Below the pieces are notes generated by a model. It was not told the origin of the DNA. It did no database searches and saw nothing but the letters and a program-made list of their open reading frames with translations. The position numbers were made by a program, and so were the translations under genes. From the NCBI RefSeq assembly GCF_029395675.1, contig NZ_CP115184.1, positions 1,550,001-1,614,000 on the forward strand: DNA of 64,000 bases, written 5' to 3'. Source of the stretch: Janibacter cremeus (GTDB lineage Bacteria > Actinomycetota > Actinomycetes > Actinomycetales > Dermatophilaceae). Positions 35,924-45,463 of this stretch are shown here, piece after piece (the stretch's first letter is position 1; each line of letters starts with the position of its first letter).

Positions 35924-36226
35924 TCAGTCCTCGCCGTCCTGCGGGTCGCGGAGGCCGTCGTAGATCTCCTTGCAGATGGGGCACACCGGAAACTTCTCCG
36001 GGTCGCGGCCGGGCACCCACATCTTCCCGCAGAGGGCCTTGACCGGCTCGCCGGACATGGCGCTCTCGAGGATCTTCTCCTTGCGCACGTAGTGGCTGAA
36101 GCGCTCGTGGTCACCCGGCTCGGCGACCTGGGGCTCCGCCTCGGTGCGCTCGAGGACTGCGGTGGAGGGGCCGGCGGGCCCCGGGGACGGCGTGCCGGGC
36201 TGGTGGGGGTCGACGGGCGTGCTCAT
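35924..36226 (-). CDS. DUF3039 protein (small zinc-binding-like)
   Basis: 100 residues. The conserved core FSHYVRKEKILESAMSGEPVKALCGKMWVPGRDPEKFPVCPICKEIYDGL contains a lone Cys (LCGK) and a CPIC pair, suggesting a small metal site. The family is widespread in actinobacteria with unknown function. ATG at 36226, 6 nt after a TAGGAT -10. First gene of a two-gene unit with the thioesterase. Confidence 0.83.
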   Translation of the reverse strand: MSTPVDPHQPGTPSPGPAGPSTAVLERTEAEPQVAEPGDHERFSHYVRKEKILESAMSGEPVKALCGKMWVPGRDPEKFPVCPICKEIYDGLRDPQDGED

Positions 36227-36232
36227 GCCCCC

Positions 36233-36238
36233 ATCCTA
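36233..36238 (-). promoter_or_regulatory. -10 element of the DUF3039 gene
   Basis: TAGGAT on the minus strand ends 6 nt before the ATG at 36226; leaderless transcript likely. Confidence 0.5.
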
Positions 36239-36249
36239 TGCGGGCACGC

Positions 36250-36807
36250 TCAGTTCAGCGCAGGGTCGACCGGGTAGGTCGAGACCCATCCGACCGGCCC
36301 GGGCTGGCGCCGGAGCACCCGTCGCCACAGGGTGGCCGGGTCCGCGTCGAAGACGTCCCCGACCTCGGCGTCGACGACGTACCAGCCGCCCCGTGCCTGC
36401 TCATCGGCGAGCTGGTCGGCGCTCCACCCGGAATAGCCGGCGAAGATGCGCAGGGCACTCACCTGCGGCCAGACGATCTCCTGGGGGGTGTCGAGGTCGA
36501 CCAGCGCCACCGCGCCGAAGAGGCGCTTGAGGCCCGGCGGGGGCTCCACGTCGCCGGGCAGGCCGGCCAGCCCGATCGCGGAGTCCAGCTGGACCGGCCC
36601 CCCTTGGAAGACGCGACGCGGCTCGCTGGCACCCTCCTGCCAGCCCGGCAGGACGTCGTCGACGGGAGCGTCGAGGGGCTTGTTGAGCACCACGCCCTCG
36701 GCGGTCTCCTCGTCGTGCTGGAGCATGAAGACGACGCTGCGGGAGAAGAGGTCGTCCCCCAGCTCGGGCGTGGCGACCAGCAGCTTGCCGGCCAGCGAGG
36801 TCTCCAT
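36250..36807 (-). CDS. YqgE/AlgH (DUF179) family protein
   Basis: 185 residues. The N-terminus SLAGKLLVATPELGDDLFSRSVVFMLQHDEETAEGVVLNKPLD is the diagnostic DUF179 block; VFQGGPVQLDSAIGLA and RIFAGYSGWSADQLADE follow in the usual places. The family fold is known, but its role (some members affect alginate regulation) is not settled. ATG at 36807 follows a -10 by 6 nt; that -10 uses the TAA stop of the upstream DEAD helicase gene. Confidence 0.92.
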   Translation of the reverse strand: METSLAGKLLVATPELGDDLFSRSVVFMLQHDEETAEGVVLNKPLDAPVDDVLPGWQEGASEPRRVFQGGPVQLDSAIGLAGLPGDVEPPPGLKRLFGAVALVDLDTPQEIVWPQVSALRIFAGYSGWSADQLADEQARGGWYVVDAEVGDVFDADPATLWRRVLRRQPGPVGWVSTYPVDPALN

Positions 36808-36813
36808 GGGGAA

Positions 36814-36819
36814 ACCTTA
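36814..36819 (-). promoter_or_regulatory. -10 element of the YqgE gene, overlapping a stop codon
   Basis: TAAGGT on the minus strand ends 6 nt before ATG 36807; its TAA (36819-36817) is the stop codon of the DEAD-box helicase gene. Confidence 0.5.
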
Positions 36820-38655
36820 GGCCCCTTGCGCGCCCCGACGGCCCTGACCGCCACCACGGCGCTGGTGTCGGTCACCGTCGCGACGACGGTCGTCCCCCCG
36901 GTGGCTCCGGGCGCCGCGCGGCCCCCGGGTGCCGGAGTGGCGACGTGCCGGTCGCGGGTCGACGAGCTTGCGGAAGTCCGCCTCGGGGATCGGCTCACCA
37001 CTCGGCTCGGTGGCGCCGATGTCGGCGAGGACCTGGTCCTCGGGTCCGACCTTCGTCGGCCGGGCCTCGAGGCCGGCGGCCGAGGCCATCCGGGTGACCT
37101 CACGCCGCTGGTGGGGCAGGACGAGGGTGACGACACTCCCCTTCTCCCCCGCCCGGGCGGTGCGTCCGGCGCGGTGGAGGTAGTCCTTGTGGTCGCCCGG
37201 CGGGTCGACCTGCATCACGAGCGAGACGTTGTCGACGTGGATCCCCCGGGCAGCCACGTCGGTGGCCACGAGCACCGGGATCGCACCGGTGCGGAAGGCA
37301 CCGATGACCTTGTTGCGCACGTTCTGGGCGAGGCCACCGTGCAGGGCGGCCGCGGGGACGCCCTCCTCACGCAGCTGGCCGGCGATGCGCTCGCAGCCGA
37401 GCTTCGTCCGGGCGAAGATCACGGTGCGACCGGGACGGGAGGCGACCCGAGCGGTGATCGTCTTCTTGTGCTGCGGGTCGATGAGGAGCAGGTGGTGCTC
37501 CATCGTGTCGACGCTCGCGGCGACGTCGTTGGTGTTGTGCGTGACCGGGTCGACCATGTACGCGTCGACGAGGTCGCCCACACCACGGTCGAGCGTCGCC
37601 GAGAAGAGCAGCCGCTGGCCGCCGGGGGCGCACTCGTCGAGGATGCGGGTGACCGACGGCAGGAAGCCCATGTCGGCCATGTGGTCCGCCTCGTCGAGGA
37701 CGGCCACCTCGATCTGGTCGAGCGTCAGCGCGCCGCGGTCCAGCAGGTCCACGAGGCGTCCCGGGGTCGCCACGAGCACGTCGACGCCACGGTCGAGTGC
37801 CGCGGTCTGGCCGGTGTAGGACAGTCCGCCCGCGACGAGCTTGTGCCGCAGGCCCATGACGTGCACGAGCGGCTCGAGCGAGTCGCTGACCTGCATGGCC
37901 AGCTCCCGGGTCGGGACGAGGACCAGGGCGCGGGGCCTGCGGCTGCGCGCGCGGCCACCCGCGAGGCGGGCGAGCAGGGGCAGGCCGAAGGCCAGCGTCT
38001 TGCCGGAGCCGGTCTGCCCGCGGCCGAGCACGTCCTTGCCGGCCAGGGCGTCCGGGATGGCCGCCTCCTGGATGGCGAAGGGGGTGGTGATCCCGTCGCG
38101 CGCCATACGCTCGACGAGCACGGACGGCAGCCCGAGCGCGGCGAAGCCGTTGTCCTCGGCCACGTCCACGGGGCCGGTGAGGGAGGTGCGGGAGGACTTG
38201 GTCCAGGTGTCGGCCTCCATGCGCAGCGCCTCCGGGTCCTCGACGGGCTCCACGGGACGGCGGGCCTGCTCACGCTCGAAGCGCTGCGTGGGGCGGCGAC
38301 GGTCGTCGTCGCGACGGGGACGGCGGTCGTACCCACCACGGCTGTCCTCGCGACGCCGGTCACCGGCGCGCTCGTCCTCACGACGGGGACGGCGGTCGTA
38401 GCCGCCACGGCTGTCCTCGCGTCGTCGGTCGGGGCCCCGCTGACCGCGGTCCTCCGCGCCGTCGCTGCGCACGCGTGGGGGCCGGCCACCGGGGGCGCCG
38501 TCGCGCTCGCGCCACCGGTCCTTGGTCCGGGGTGCGTCACCAGCCGGTCCCTGGCCGCGGTGCGGACGCTTGGGTGCGCGCTGCGAGGCCGCCTTCTTCT
38601 TGGCGGCGGCGTTCTTCTGGGCGGTCGTCCAGCGTTGCTTCTTCTTGGGCGGCAC
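36817..38655 (-). CDS. DEAD-box RNA helicase with basic N-terminal low-complexity region
   Basis: About 612 residues. Lys/Arg-rich start (PPKKKQRWTTAQKNAAAKKK), then an RG-, D- and Y-rich disordered region to around residue 150 containing two copies of REDSRGGYDRRPRR, then the helicase core: Q motif GITTPFAIQEAAIPDAL, GRGQTGSGKTLAF, PTRELAMQV, VLDEADHMADMG, FSATLDRGV, TDVAARGIHVDNV and HRAGRTARAG. Probably unwinds structured mRNA or rRNA, with the RGG-like tail binding RNA. GTG 38655 is my choice; GTG 38667 is in frame. Long ORFs on the opposite strand here are shadows of the GC-rich codon pattern. Confidence 0.93.
   Translation of the reverse strand: MPPKKKQRWTTAQKNAAAKKKAASQRAPKRPHRGQGPAGDAPRTKDRWRERDGAPGGRPPRVRSDGAEDRGQRGPDRRREDSRGGYDRRPRREDERAGDRRREDSRGGYDRRPRRDDDRRRPTQRFEREQARRPVEPVEDPEALRMEADTWTKSSRTSLTGPVDVAEDNGFAALGLPSVLVERMARDGITTPFAIQEAAIPDALAGKDVLGRGQTGSGKTLAFGLPLLARLAGGRARSRRPRALVLVPTRELAMQVSDSLEPLVHVMGLRHKLVAGGLSYTGQTAALDRGVDVLVATPGRLVDLLDRGALTLDQIEVAVLDEADHMADMGFLPSVTRILDECAPGGQRLLFSATLDRGVGDLVDAYMVDPVTHNTNDVAASVDTMEHHLLLIDPQHKKTITARVASRPGRTVIFARTKLGCERIAGQLREEGVPAAALHGGLAQNVRNKVIGAFRTGAIPVLVATDVAARGIHVDNVSLVMQVDPPGDHKDYLHRAGRTARAGEKGSVVTLVLPHQRREVTRMASAAGLEARPTKVGPEDQVLADIGATEPSGEPIPEADFRKLVDPRPARRHSGTRGPRGARSHRGDDRRRDGDRHQRRGGGQGRRGAQGA
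38312..38430. repeat. Internal 69-bp repeat in the DEAD helicase gene
   Basis: The 50 bp at 38312-38361 recur at 38381-38430 with four mismatches; the 69-bp period keeps the frame (23 codons) and duplicates the RGGYDRRPRR segment. It looks like recent in-frame expansion of the disordered tail. Confidence 0.8.
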
Positions 38656-38743
38656 GGGGCAGCTCACAGTTCTGTCGAAATGGATGGGTGAACCCGCAAC
38701 TCTTCGCGGGCGACATCCACAGTCGAAAGCGGCGTGCGAGCTC

Positions 38744-39115
38744 CTAGGGACGGCGACGACGTGGTCGCCGAAACCACAATGATACCCCGATTGACGCCCC
38801 CGCCACGCCACCCAGGTCAGCGACGAGGTCCCAGGGATCACCGGACCTGCCCGGCAGGTACACCTGCTGGACGGCTTCGCTCACCGGAGCGTGGAGGAGG
38901 CAGGCCACGGCGACGAGCACCCACCACCACCGTCGTGCGAGACCCGCGACGAGGACGGGGGCGGCGAAGACGAGGGCGTGGACGAGCTTGTCCGCGTGCG
39001 GGATCGGCGCCGGCGGCCCGGGTGCGGACGGCACGTAGAGCACGACGATCTGCAGCGCCAGGAGCAGACCCACACCAGCGGGCACCAGCAGCCGTGCGGA
39101 CCGGTGTTCGTTCAC
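38744..39115 (-). CDS. VanZ-like membrane protein
   Basis: 123 residues with four membrane segments. HADKLVHALVFAAPVLVAGL (VanZ D/K-x-x-H motif, around residue 45), VACLLHAPVSEAVQQVYLPGRSGDPWDLVADLGGVAGASIG (E-x-x-Q and D-x-x-x-N/D motifs) match the VanZ family. In vancomycin clusters VanZ gives low-level teicoplanin resistance; this stand-alone copy has no such context. GTG 39115 chosen; GTG 39133 is in frame. Divergent from trxA. Confidence 0.78.
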   Translation of the reverse strand: MNEHRSARLLVPAGVGLLLALQIVVLYVPSAPGPPAPIPHADKLVHALVFAAPVLVAGLARRWWWVLVAVACLLHAPVSEAVQQVYLPGRSGDPWDLVADLGGVAGASIGVSLWFRRPRRRRP

Positions 39116-39164
39116 CGGAACAGCACAACACACGGTCCTTTGACGACGCCGCGGGCGTGCGGCC

Positions 39165-39170
39165 TACCAT
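39165..39170 (+). promoter_or_regulatory. -10 element of trxA
   Basis: TACCAT ends 7 nt before the ATG at 39178; probable leaderless transcript. It overlaps the alternative ATG at 39169, which argues for 39178 as the real start. Confidence 0.5.
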
Positions 39171-39177
39171 GGAACCC

Positions 39178-39552
39178 ATGACCAAGATCACCGATCTCGA
39201 TCTCGACCTCTTCCGCTCCACCGTCTCGGGCGAGGGCACCGTGATCGTGGACTTCTGGGCCACCTGGTGTGGCCCGTGCCGTCAGTTCGCGCCCGTCTTC
39301 GAGTCCGCGGCCGAGGAGCGCTCGGACATCACCTTCGCGAAGGTCGACATCGACGACAACCCCGAGCTGGCTTCGTTGGCGAATGTCTCCTCGGTGCCCA
39401 CCCTGATGGCCTTCCGCGACGGGATCCTGCTCCACCAGAGCGCCGGCGCCCTGCCCAAGGCGCAGTTCGAGCAGCTGCTCGATGCCGTGCAGGACGTGGA
39501 CATGGACGAGGTCAAGGCCCAGGTGGCCGAGCGCGAGCACGCCACGGAGTGA
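39178..39552 (+). CDS. trxA: Thioredoxin
   Basis: 124 residues, thioredoxin fold with active site WATWCGPCRQFAPVFE (Cys 31 and 34 approximately), FAKVDIDDNPELASLANVSSVPTLMAFRDG and cis-Pro in SVPT. General disulfide reductant; also the likely electron donor for the BCP peroxiredoxin at the window start. ATG 39178 chosen from the -10 position. C-terminal ~20 residues (DVDMDEVKAQVAEREHATE) extend beyond a minimal thioredoxin. A hairpin follows the stop. Confidence 0.93.
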   Translation: MTKITDLDLDLFRSTVSGEGTVIVDFWATWCGPCRQFAPVFESAAEERSDITFAKVDIDDNPELASLANVSSVPTLMAFRDGILLHQSAGALPKAQFEQLLDAVQDVDMDEVKAQVAEREHATE

Positions 39553-39558
39553 GGCGAA

Positions 39559-39576
39559 GGGGGTAGCCATCCCCCC
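39559..39576 (+). terminator. Hairpin after trxA
   Basis: GGGGG-TAGCCAT-CCCCCC, 7 bp after the trxA stop. Stem of five G-C pairs; includes one copy of the CGAAGGGGG word. Confidence 0.5.
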
Positions 39577-39624
39577 GTCGATGTGGTTGCGTGGAAGGAC
39601 CATTCACCACAGGAGGTCACTCGC

Positions 39625-39798
39625 ATGGGCATGGACGACAAGATGGAGAACGCCAAGGACGAGAACGTCGGCAAGGCGAAGGCCGCAGCCGGCGAGGCCA
39701 CGGGCGATGAGAAGATGCGCGCCGAGGGCAAGAACCAGGAGACCAAGGGCAACCTGAAGTCCGCCGGCGAGAAGGCCAAGGACGCCTTCAAGAAGTAG
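39625..39798 (+). CDS. CsbD-family stress protein
   Basis: 57 residues, highly charged and helical: MDDKMENAKDENVGKAKAAAGEATGDEKMRAEGK, NQETKGNLKSAGEKAKDAFKK. This is the CsbD pattern of repeated G-K/E heptads. CsbD is a sigma-B-dependent general stress protein in Bacillus; molecular role unknown. A strong AGGAGGT ribosome site lies 7 nt before ATG 39625. Followed by a strong terminator. Confidence 0.88.
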   Translation: MGMDDKMENAKDENVGKAKAAAGEATGDEKMRAEGKNQETKGNLKSAGEKAKDAFKK

Positions 39799-39815
39799 AC
39801 CCACCAGAGACAGCA

Positions 39816-39846
39816 GAAGGGCGGGACCGTGACGGTCCCGCCCTTC
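39816..39846. terminator. Strong bidirectional terminator between csbD and ssrA
   Basis: Perfect 14-bp stem GAAGGGCGGGACCG / CGGTCCCGCCCTTC with a TGA loop. It lies between the convergent csbD gene and the tmRNA 3' end and can serve both. Confidence 0.85.
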
Positions 39847-39871
39847 GTCGTGCTGCGTGACGTGACCAGGA

Positions 39872-40237
39872 TGGTGGAGGTGGCGGGAATCGAACCCGCG
39901 TCCACTGGTAGACGAACAGGGCTTCTCCGGGTGCAGTGCGCTATGGATTTTCTCGGCCCCGGGGCTCGCGCGCACACGTTCCCCGACGGGCCCAGTCGCG
40001 TTGAAGTCCCACAGTGTCCCGCGACGAAACACTGCAGCAAGATCTCTAGCTGACGCTGGGATCTAGGCCGAGATCGAGCCTAGGCCAACGGACTTCGGGC
40101 TCGCTCAGGCAGCGAGGGCGAAGTCGGTGCGCTTGGAATCGGCACCTATTGGTTTGCACGGGGCGTTAACGAGATAACCGTGCATCCTCGACCCGCTTCC
40201 CCTGAAGGACTGACCAGTGTCGAAACCGATCACCCCC
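39872..40237 (-). ncRNA. ssrA: tmRNA
   Basis: 366-nt transfer-messenger RNA. The 5' end GGGGGTG (from 40237) pairs with CACCTCC before the encoded CCA (39874-39872). T arm and loop GCGGGTTCGATTCCCGC are near the 3' end, and the conserved GATCGGTTTCGAC follows the 5' acceptor strand. The tag ORF runs 40143-40105: resume codon GCC, peptide ADSKRTDFALAA, stop TGA. It rescues stalled ribosomes with SmpB, whose gene lies directly upstream in the same orientation. Confidence 0.96.
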
Positions 40238-40282
40238 ATGGGATGGACACGTCACGCTGTTGAGTTGTGCGATTCAGTATTG

Positions 40283-40297
40283 CCGACAACGTCGGCG
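40283..40297. repeat. Small inverted repeat between smpB and ssrA
   Basis: GCCGAC-AAC-GTCGGC, 6-bp stem, between the smpB terminator and the ssrA 5' end. It could be a second terminator or part of the ssrA promoter region. Confidence 0.35.
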
Positions 40298-40341
40298 ACG
40301 GCCAAACTCATTCCCGCACCGGCCACCGATGCGCGACGAAG

Positions 40342-40357
40342 GAGCCCCGACGGGCTC
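40342..40357 (-). terminator. Hairpin at the smpB stop
   Basis: GAGCCC-CGAC-GGGCTC overlaps the smpB stop codon; 6-bp G-C-rich stem with a four-base loop, no T-run. Confidence 0.4.
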
Positions 40358-40841
40358 AGTGGCGACCCTTGAACTGCTCGGACATCGCCCGGTCGGCCTC
40401 TCTCCGGTCCTGCTGCTCTCGCAGCGCGTGCCGCTTGTCGTAATCGCGCTTGCCCGTGGCCAGCGCGATCTCGACCTTGACGCGTCCGTTCTTGAAGTAC
40501 AGGGACAGCGGCACGATGGTGCGCCGGCTGCCCTGGACCTTCAGGGCCAGCTTGTCCAGCTCGGACCGGTGCAGCAGCAGCTTGCGGCGCCGGCGGGGCG
40601 CGTGGTTCGTCCACGTCCCCTGGACGTACTCGGGGATGTGCACCCCCTCGAGCCACAGCTCGTCGCCGTAGAAGATCGCGAACCCGTCGATGAGGCTGGC
40701 CCGACCCATGCGCAGCGCCTTGACCTCGGTGCCCCTGAGCGCGAGACCGGCCTCGTAGGTGTCCTCGATGAGGTAGTCGTGGCGGGCCTTGCGGTTGCGG
40801 GCGACGACGAGCTCACCCGGCTCCTTCTTCTTCTTGGCCAC
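40356..40841 (-). CDS. smpB: SsrA-binding protein SmpB
   Basis: Binds tmRNA and positions it in the ribosomal A site. 161 residues. [44 protein letters not shown] and [38 protein letters not shown] are the oligonucleotide-binding barrel; the basic C-terminal tail ([23 protein letters not shown]) enters the mRNA channel. GTG 40841 with a GGGGGAG-like ribosome site upstream. A TACCGT -10 at 40883-40878 gives it its own promoter downstream of the M23 gene. Confidence 0.97.
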   Translation of the reverse strand: MAKKKKEPGELVVARNRKARHDYLIEDTYEAGLALRGTEVKALRMGRASLIDGFAIFYGDELWLEGVHIPEYVQGTWTNHAPRRRRKLLLHRSELDKLALKVQGSRRTIVPLSLYFKNGRVKVEIALATGKRDYDKRHALREQQDRREADRAMSEQFKGRH

Positions 40842-40877
40842 GGGACTCCCCCTTCGCTGCTCGACCTGTCCGGGGTC

Positions 40878-40883
40878 ACGGTA
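40878..40883 (-). promoter_or_regulatory. -10 element of smpB
   Basis: TACCGT on the minus strand, 36 nt before the smpB GTG, leaving a short leader with a purine-rich ribosome site. Confidence 0.4.
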
Positions 40884-40932
40884 CCCGCTGGGCCGCGCGA
40901 CGACGCCATCGGTTGTGCCGTGGGGCGAGCTG

Positions 40933-42372
40933 CTAGAGCCAGCGGCGCGGGTCGGTCGGGGTGCCGTTCTCCCGGGTCTCGAAGTGCAGGTGGCAGCCGG
41001 TCGAGGTGCCCGTCGTGCCCACGTACGCGATGACCTGGCCCCGCTCGACGTGGCCGCCGGTGACGGTGAACCTCTGCAGGTGGTTGTAGGTCGTGGCCAG
41101 GGAGACCCCGCGCTTGACGCCGTGGTCGATGACCAGCTGGTTGCCGTACCCGCCGGCGACGCCCGCGCTGATGACGGTCCCGGAGGTCGCGGCGTAGACC
41201 GGGGTCCCGCAGTTCGCGGCGTAGTCACGACCGGAGTGCAGGCGGGAGGTCTGGTGGATCGGGTGGAAGCGCAGCCCGAACTCGGAGCTGACGTACCCGC
41301 CGCTCGGCGCCCTGAGCACACCGGTGTCGGCCGGGGGCTTCGGCGGCTTCGGGGGCGGCGGTGGAGGCGCCGGCGCCGGCGCCGGGGAGCTGGAGCTCTT
41401 CCTCGAGGCGCGCTCGCGTTCGCGCTCGCGGGCCTGCTGCTCGCGACGCTCCTGCTCCCGGCGGGCACGCTCACGCGCCTTGGCCTCGCGACGCTCCTGG
41501 GCCGCGCGGGCCTTGCGGATCTCCGCCTCGCGGATGCGTGCCTGGCGGGCGCGCTCCTCGAGGATCTTGGTCAGCTTGTCCGACTCGGCCTGCAGGCTCT
41601 CGACGCGTTCGGCGTCCTTCGCCTTCTCCCGCTCGAGGGCGGCCGCCTGACTCGACTGGTCCTTCTCGAGGGACTCCAGGTCGGCCTGGGCGGCGTCCGC
41701 TGCGGAGCTGGCCTCCGTCGCCGAGGCGAGCGCGCTCTCCTTGGTCTCCTTGGCCTGCTTCGTCTGCTCCCGCAGCGCCTGGAGCCGGTCACCCGTGGAG
41801 ACGAGGTTGGCCCGGGATGTGCTCAGGTCCTGCAGGGCAGCGCCCTGCGTCTCACCGACCGACTCGGCCATGATCATCTTGTCGATGAAGTCGCTCGGGT
41901 CCTCGCTGCCGACGGCCACCGACATCGTGCCGATGCCGTCGCGCTGGTAGACCTTCCCGGCGAAGCTCCCGACCGCGCTGCGGGCCCGGGAGATCTTGGT
42001 GCTCGTGGTGCGCAGCTCGTTCTCGGCCTTGCGCTCGTTCGCCTGGGCCACCTCGTGGGCGGCCACTGCGTCGTCGTAGGCACTTCGGGCCTCCGCCTCG
42101 GCCGCTGCGGCCTCTTCGGCCTTCGACTTGGCCGCGGGCAGCTTGCCCCGGGTCCTCTCCAGTGCCTTGTGCGCCTCGACCAGGTCGCCCGAGGTCTCGT
42201 GCAGGTCGCCCTCGGCCTCGGACAGCCGCTCCTCGACCCGCTCCTTCTGCTGCTTCGGCTCCGGCTCGGCGGAGGCATGGGTGACAGCGCCCGTGAAGAG
42301 GCACGCCGACAGCGTCACGCTCACGAGTACTCGAGCGCGTCGAGCTGCGGGGGGACGGTGGTCAGGTCGCAT
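40933..42372 (-). CDS. Secreted coiled-coil M23 peptidase (probable FtsEX-linked wall hydrolase)
   Basis: About 479 residues. Signal peptide ([21 protein letters not shown]...), then a long coiled coil (residues about 35-320, with Glu/Lys/Arg/Ala heptads and two helical halves), a Pro-rich linker and a C-terminal M23 domain with zinc ligands HSGRDYAA and HLHFE. This EnvC/PcsB-like architecture fits a cell-wall hydrolase or its activator, gated by FtsEX encoded directly upstream. ATG 42372 chosen because a -10 (TAATGT, 42386-42381) ends 8 nt before it and overlaps the alternative ATG at 42384. An intact LytM active site suggests real enzymatic activity. Confidence 0.88.
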   Translation of the reverse strand: MRPDHRPPAARRARVLVSVTLSACLFTGAVTHASAEPEPKQQKERVEERLSEAEGDLHETSGDLVEAHKALERTRGKLPAAKSKAEEAAAAEAEARSAYDDAVAAHEVAQANERKAENELRTTSTKISRARSAVGSFAGKVYQRDGIGTMSVAVGSEDPSDFIDKMIMAESVGETQGAALQDLSTSRANLVSTGDRLQALREQTKQAKETKESALASATEASSAADAAQADLESLEKDQSSQAAALEREKAKDAERVESLQAESDKLTKILEERARQARIREAEIRKARAAQERREAKARERARREQERREQQARERERERASRKSSSSPAPAPAPPPPPPKPPKPPADTGVLRAPSGGYVSSEFGLRFHPIHQTSRLHSGRDYAANCGTPVYAATSGTVISAGVAGGYGNQLVIDHGVKRGVSLATTYNHLQRFTVTGGHVERGQVIAYVGTTGTSTGCHLHFETRENGTPTDPRRWL

Positions 42373-42380
42373 CGGGGGCC

Positions 42381-42386
42381 ACATTA
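42381..42386 (-). promoter_or_regulatory. -10 element of the M23 peptidase gene
   Basis: TAATGT on the minus strand ends 8 nt before ATG 42372. It supports a separate promoter downstream of ftsX and the shorter start. Confidence 0.4.
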
Positions 42387-42436
42387 GTCACATCCATCTC
42401 AGGAGCACAGTCTTTGCCATGGATCGGCGCGGCGGA

Positions 42437-43338
42437 TCAGACGCGCAGATAGCGCCAGAGGGTGACCGTCGAGGTCCCGATGGCCAGGAGGACGACCCCG
42501 ACGACGAGGAACGGAGCGATGACCCAGACGTCGTCGGCGGAGATGAAGGCCGTGCCCGCGGTCTCCCGCAGCAGGTACCGGTCGAAGAGTGCCCACGCGG
42601 ACACCCACAGCAGTCCGATGGACATCACCACCCCGACGAGACCGGAGAGGACCGTCTCGAGGATGAAGGGGGTGCGGATCGTCCCGTTGGACGCTCCGAC
42701 GAGCTTCATGATCGCGATCTCGCGACGACGGGTGAAGGCGGCCTGCCGGATGGTCGTGGCCATGAGCAGCACCGCGGAGACCAGGGTCAGACCGGCCAGC
42801 CCCACCATCACTGCGGTGATGATGTTGATCGCCCGGAACAGCGGGGCGAAGACCTCACGCAGGTTCGGCACGCTGGCCACGCCCGGGGCGCCCTTGAAGG
42901 CCGACGCCACCGTCGCGTACTCCTCCGGCTCGCTCAGCTGGACCCGATAGCTCGCCGGGATGTCCCCGACGCGGATGTGGCTGGCGAGCGGGGAGTTCTT
43001 GTAGTCCTCCTTGAACCGCTCGTACGCCTCCTCCTCGTCCTCGTAGTACACGTCCTTGACCAGGGGCTTCATCTCCTCCAGCTGGGAGGCGATGGACTCC
43101 TTCTGGTCCTCCGTCACCGCGCCGGAGGAGCAGTTCGGCTGGGCGGAGGTCCCGGTGCACAGGTAGATGGAGACCTGGACGCGGTCGTACCAGTAGCCCT
43201 TCATCTGGTCGACCTGCTTCTGGGCGAGCAGACCGATGCCGAGGAGGTACATCGAGATCATCGTCACGAGGATCACCGAGACGGCGATCGACTTGTTGCG
43301 CCGCAGGCCCTCCCAGGCGTCGGCGAGTACCGAGGGCT

Positions 43339-43342
<4 letters not shown>
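42437..43342 (-). CDS. ftsX: Cell division protein FtsX
   Basis: Membrane subunit of the FtsEX complex that activates peptidoglycan hydrolases at the division site. 301 residues: cytoplasmic start [27 protein letters not shown] (first membrane helix), a large extracellular domain (about 45-165, containing a Cys pair), then three helices with the conserved [33 protein letters not shown]. Overlaps ftsE by 4 bp. The order prfB-ftsE-ftsX-smpB matches Rv3105c-Rv3100c of M. tb. Confidence 0.95.
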
Positions 43343-44169
<827 letters not shown>

Positions 44170-44220
44170 CGACTGCTCGTGGCCTTTGGGAGGGGACGAA
44201 GGGGGCAAACGGCCGCCTGC

Positions 44221-44226
44221 AGGATA
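44221..44226 (-). promoter_or_regulatory. -10 element of ftsEX
   Basis: TATCCT on the minus strand, 51 nt upstream of the ftsE ATG and downstream of the prfB terminator. Confidence 0.4.
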
Positions 44227-44284
44227 AGCCGCGCCCCCGGTCGGCTCGTGGCACCCGCGTGCTCTCGGCGCGTTACGACGAGAG

Positions 44285-44317
44285 CGGCACCCCGGTCGCG
44301 ACGGGAGCGGGGTGCCG
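44285..44317 (-). terminator. Terminator after prfB
   Basis: Perfect 10-bp stem CGGCACCCCG / CGGGGTGCCG with a 13-nt loop, 16 bp downstream of the prfB stop. It separates prfB from ftsEX transcription. Confidence 0.7.
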
Positions 44318-44333
44318 TGGCGCCGAGATCCGG

Positions 44334-45455
44334 TCAGTCGTCGGACTTCGCCTGCTCGATGCGCCAGCGGATGCCGGCCTCGATGAACTGGTCGATCTCG
44401 CCGTCGAAGACGGCCGAGGGGTTACCGGTCTCGTGCTCGGTGCGCAGGTCCTTGACCATCTGGTACGGGTTGAGCACGTACGAGCGCATCTGGTCGCCCC
44501 AGCTGGCCTTGACGTCGCCGGCGAGCTCCTTGCGCTCGGCCGCCTCCTCGGCCCGCTTGGCCAGCAGCAGCCGGGACTGCATGACGCGCAGCGCGGCCGC
44601 GCGGTTCTGGATCTGCGACTTCTCGTTCTGCATCGACACGACGATCCCGGTGGGGATGTGCGTCATCCGCACGGCCGAGTCCGTGGTGTTGACCGACTGC
44701 CCACCGGGACCGGAGGAGCGGAAGACATCGATCTTCAGGTCGTTGTCGGGGATCTCGATGGAGTCGGTGCCCTCGATGAGCGGGATGACCTCGACCGCCG
44801 CGAAGGAGGTCTGACGACGGCCCTGGTTGTCGAAGGGTGAGATCCGCACCAGGCGGTGGGTCCCCCCTTCGACGGAGAGGTTGCCGTAGGCATAGGGGAT
44901 GTTGACCTCGAAGGTGGCCGACTTCAGGCCCGCCTCCTCCGCGTACGAGGTGTCCATGACCTTGGTCGGGTAGCCGTGGCGCTCGGCCCACCGCAGGTAC
45001 ATGCGCATGAGCATCTCGGCGAAGTCCGCGGCGTCGACGCCTCCGGCGCCGGCGCGGATCGTCACGACGGCCGCGCGCTCGTCGTACTCCCCCGACAGCA
45101 GGGTGCGCACCTCGAGCTGGCTGACCGCCTTGGCGACCTTGGCCAGCTCGGCCTCGGCCTCGACGAGGACCTCGGAGCCCTCCTCGCCACCTTCCTCCAG
45201 ACCCATCTCGACGAGCGCCTCGAGGTCGTCGATGCGGGCGTCCATGGTCACGATGCGCTCCCGCTCGTGGTTGGCCCGGGAGAGCTCGGACGTGACGCCC
45301 TGCGCCGTGTCCGGGTCGTCCCACAGGTCGGGCGCCGCCGCCTGCTGCTCGAGGTCGGCGATCCGGGCCTCGAGGGCCTCGAGGTCGGTCACCTCGCGCA
45401 CCGACGACATGGTGGTGCGCAGGTTCTGGATCTCGGATGTGAAGTCGACTGCCAC
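44334..45455 (-). CDS. prfB: Peptide chain release factor 2
   Basis: Terminates translation at UGA and UAA. 373 residues. GGQ motif in [18 protein letters not shown] (around residue 250), tripeptide region S-P-F ([17 protein letters not shown], around residue 205, the SPF anticodon of RF2) and an intact N-terminal helical domain. The frame is continuous from GTG 45455 ([12 protein letters not shown]), so no programmed +1 frameshift, as usual in actinobacteria. Its own gene ends in TGA. A -10 ends 8 nt before the start; leaderless mRNA likely. Confidence 0.96.
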   Translation of the reverse strand: MAVDFTSEIQNLRTTMSSVREVTDLEALEARIADLEQQAAAPDLWDDPDTAQGVTSELSRANHERERIVTMDARIDDLEALVEMGLEEGGEEGSEVLVEAEAELAKVAKAVSQLEVRTLLSGEYDERAAVVTIRAGAGGVDAADFAEMLMRMYLRWAERHGYPTKVMDTSYAEEAGLKSATFEVNIPYAYGNLSVEGGTHRLVRISPFDNQGRRQTSFAAVEVIPLIEGTDSIEIPDNDLKIDVFRSSGPGGQSVNTTDSAVRMTHIPTGIVVSMQNEKSQIQNRAAALRVMQSRLLLAKRAEEAAERKELAGDVKASWGDQMRSYVLNPYQMVKDLRTEHETGNPSAVFDGEIDQFIEAGIRWRIEQAKSDD

Positions 45456-45463
45456 GATCAACC

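Noticed and set aside
36238..38691. 817-codon open frame on the plus strand
   Set aside because: It is antisense to YqgE and the DEAD-box helicase genes, both with clear family motifs; its translation has no recognisable domain and reflects the GC-rich third positions of the real genes.
39169..39552. Thioredoxin start at ATG 39169
   Set aside because: This ATG overlaps the TACCAT -10 hexamer, so it would not be in the mRNA; ATG 39178 fits family length.
44334..45455. Programmed +1 frameshift in prfB
   Set aside because: The reading frame is continuous from GTG 45455 through the GGQ motif; no CUU-UGA-C slip site near codon 25.
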